40,720 nucleotides of DNA from Bradyrhizobium archetypum (GTDB taxonomy: Bacteria; Pseudomonadota; Alphaproteobacteria; Rhizobiales; Xanthobacteraceae): assembly GCF_013114835.1 (NCBI RefSeq), contig NZ_JAAVLW010000016.1, forward strand, positions 1 through 40,720, given 5' to 3'. The translations under genes and the position numbers were made by a program. The notes under the pieces are model-generated. The model was not told where the DNA came from. It saw only the letters and a list, made by a program, of their open reading frames with translations, and ran no database searches. Each line of letters starts with the position of its first letter. The first letter of the stretch is position 1. Positions 40,646 to 40,720 of the stretch are shown here, piece by piece.

Positions 40646-40720
40646 CTAGGCCGCTTTCCGGGTGTCGGCGGTTTGTTCCTTGAGCGCCGCGATCAGGCCG
40701 GGCCGGTCGAACTTGGCGAC
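40646..40720 (-). CDS. End of the gene preceding cheW, probably cheA (partial)
   Basis: Only the last 24 codons are visible, ending at TAG (40646-40648). The reading VAKFDRPGLIAALKEQT... fits the closing helix of a receiver domain (KFDRPGLIAAL). In Bradyrhizobium-type chemotaxis operons cheA often carries such a C-terminal receiver and precedes cheW. The assignment rests on position and this short tail only. Confidence 0.6.
   Translation of the reverse strand, partial: VAKFDRPGLIAALKEQTADTRKAA

Overview
The window reads as a chromosomal segment of an alphaproteobacterium of the Bradyrhizobium / Rhodopseudomonas group (Nitrobacteraceae). I infer this from the high GC content, the protein types (TPR and caspase-like proteins, FixJ-type regulators, a Cache/HAMP/GAF cyclase, DUF1127) and several families of short palindromic intergenic repeats of the kind that litter these genomes. 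No database search was possible. I see no rRNA, tRNA, CRISPR array, insertion sequence or prophage.

Layout. 1-5645: end of a TPR protein, an exported OmpA-family protein with a clear intrinsic terminator, then a translationally coupled RND pair (adaptor plus permease). 5903-11609: a CRP-like regulator on the minus strand, an AsmA-family protein and a membrane-bound class III nucleotide cyclase. 11807-14315: a DUF1127 protein, a second adaptor without a permease, and a caspase-fold protein whose catalytic His and Cys are replaced by Tyr and Ser. 14733-18327: a 577-residue protein I cannot assign, a nuclease-like secreted protein, and an LssY C-terminal domain protein whose start abuts a palindromic repeat. 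18524-26222: a serine/alanine-glyoxylate aminotransferase, an iron/phosphonate-type ABC importer (ATPase, binding protein, fused permease) and an oligopeptidase B-like S9 peptidase.

26361-33655 is the most coherent metabolic unit. A NitT/TauT-type ABC importer (binding protein, ATPase, permease) is tightly coupled to an IlvD/Edd sugar-acid dehydratase. A Tat-exported SMP-30 lactonase and an RraA-like aldolase follow. A divergent GntR/FCD regulator faces the cluster across a 26-bp palindrome. The likely scheme is periplasmic lactone opening, import of the aldonate, dehydration to a 2-keto-3-deoxy acid, and cleavage to pyruvate plus a small aldehyde.

33862-40720: a large Cache/HAMP/PAS/PAS/PAS histidine kinase with a receiver domain converges on a FixJ-type response regulator. 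Then comes the distal end of a chemotaxis operon, read right to left as (cheA end)-cheW-cheY-cheR-pilZ, with no cheB between cheY and cheR.

Regulatory highlights. The CRP-like protein keeps the Arg-Glu-(3)-Arg recognition residues of E. coli CRP. A 9-of-10 match to TGTGA-N6-TCACA lies upstream of its own gene, and a second one lies in the promoter region between the dead caspase and the 577-residue protein. With the cyclase 2.6 kb away, this suggests a local cyclic-nucleotide circuit.
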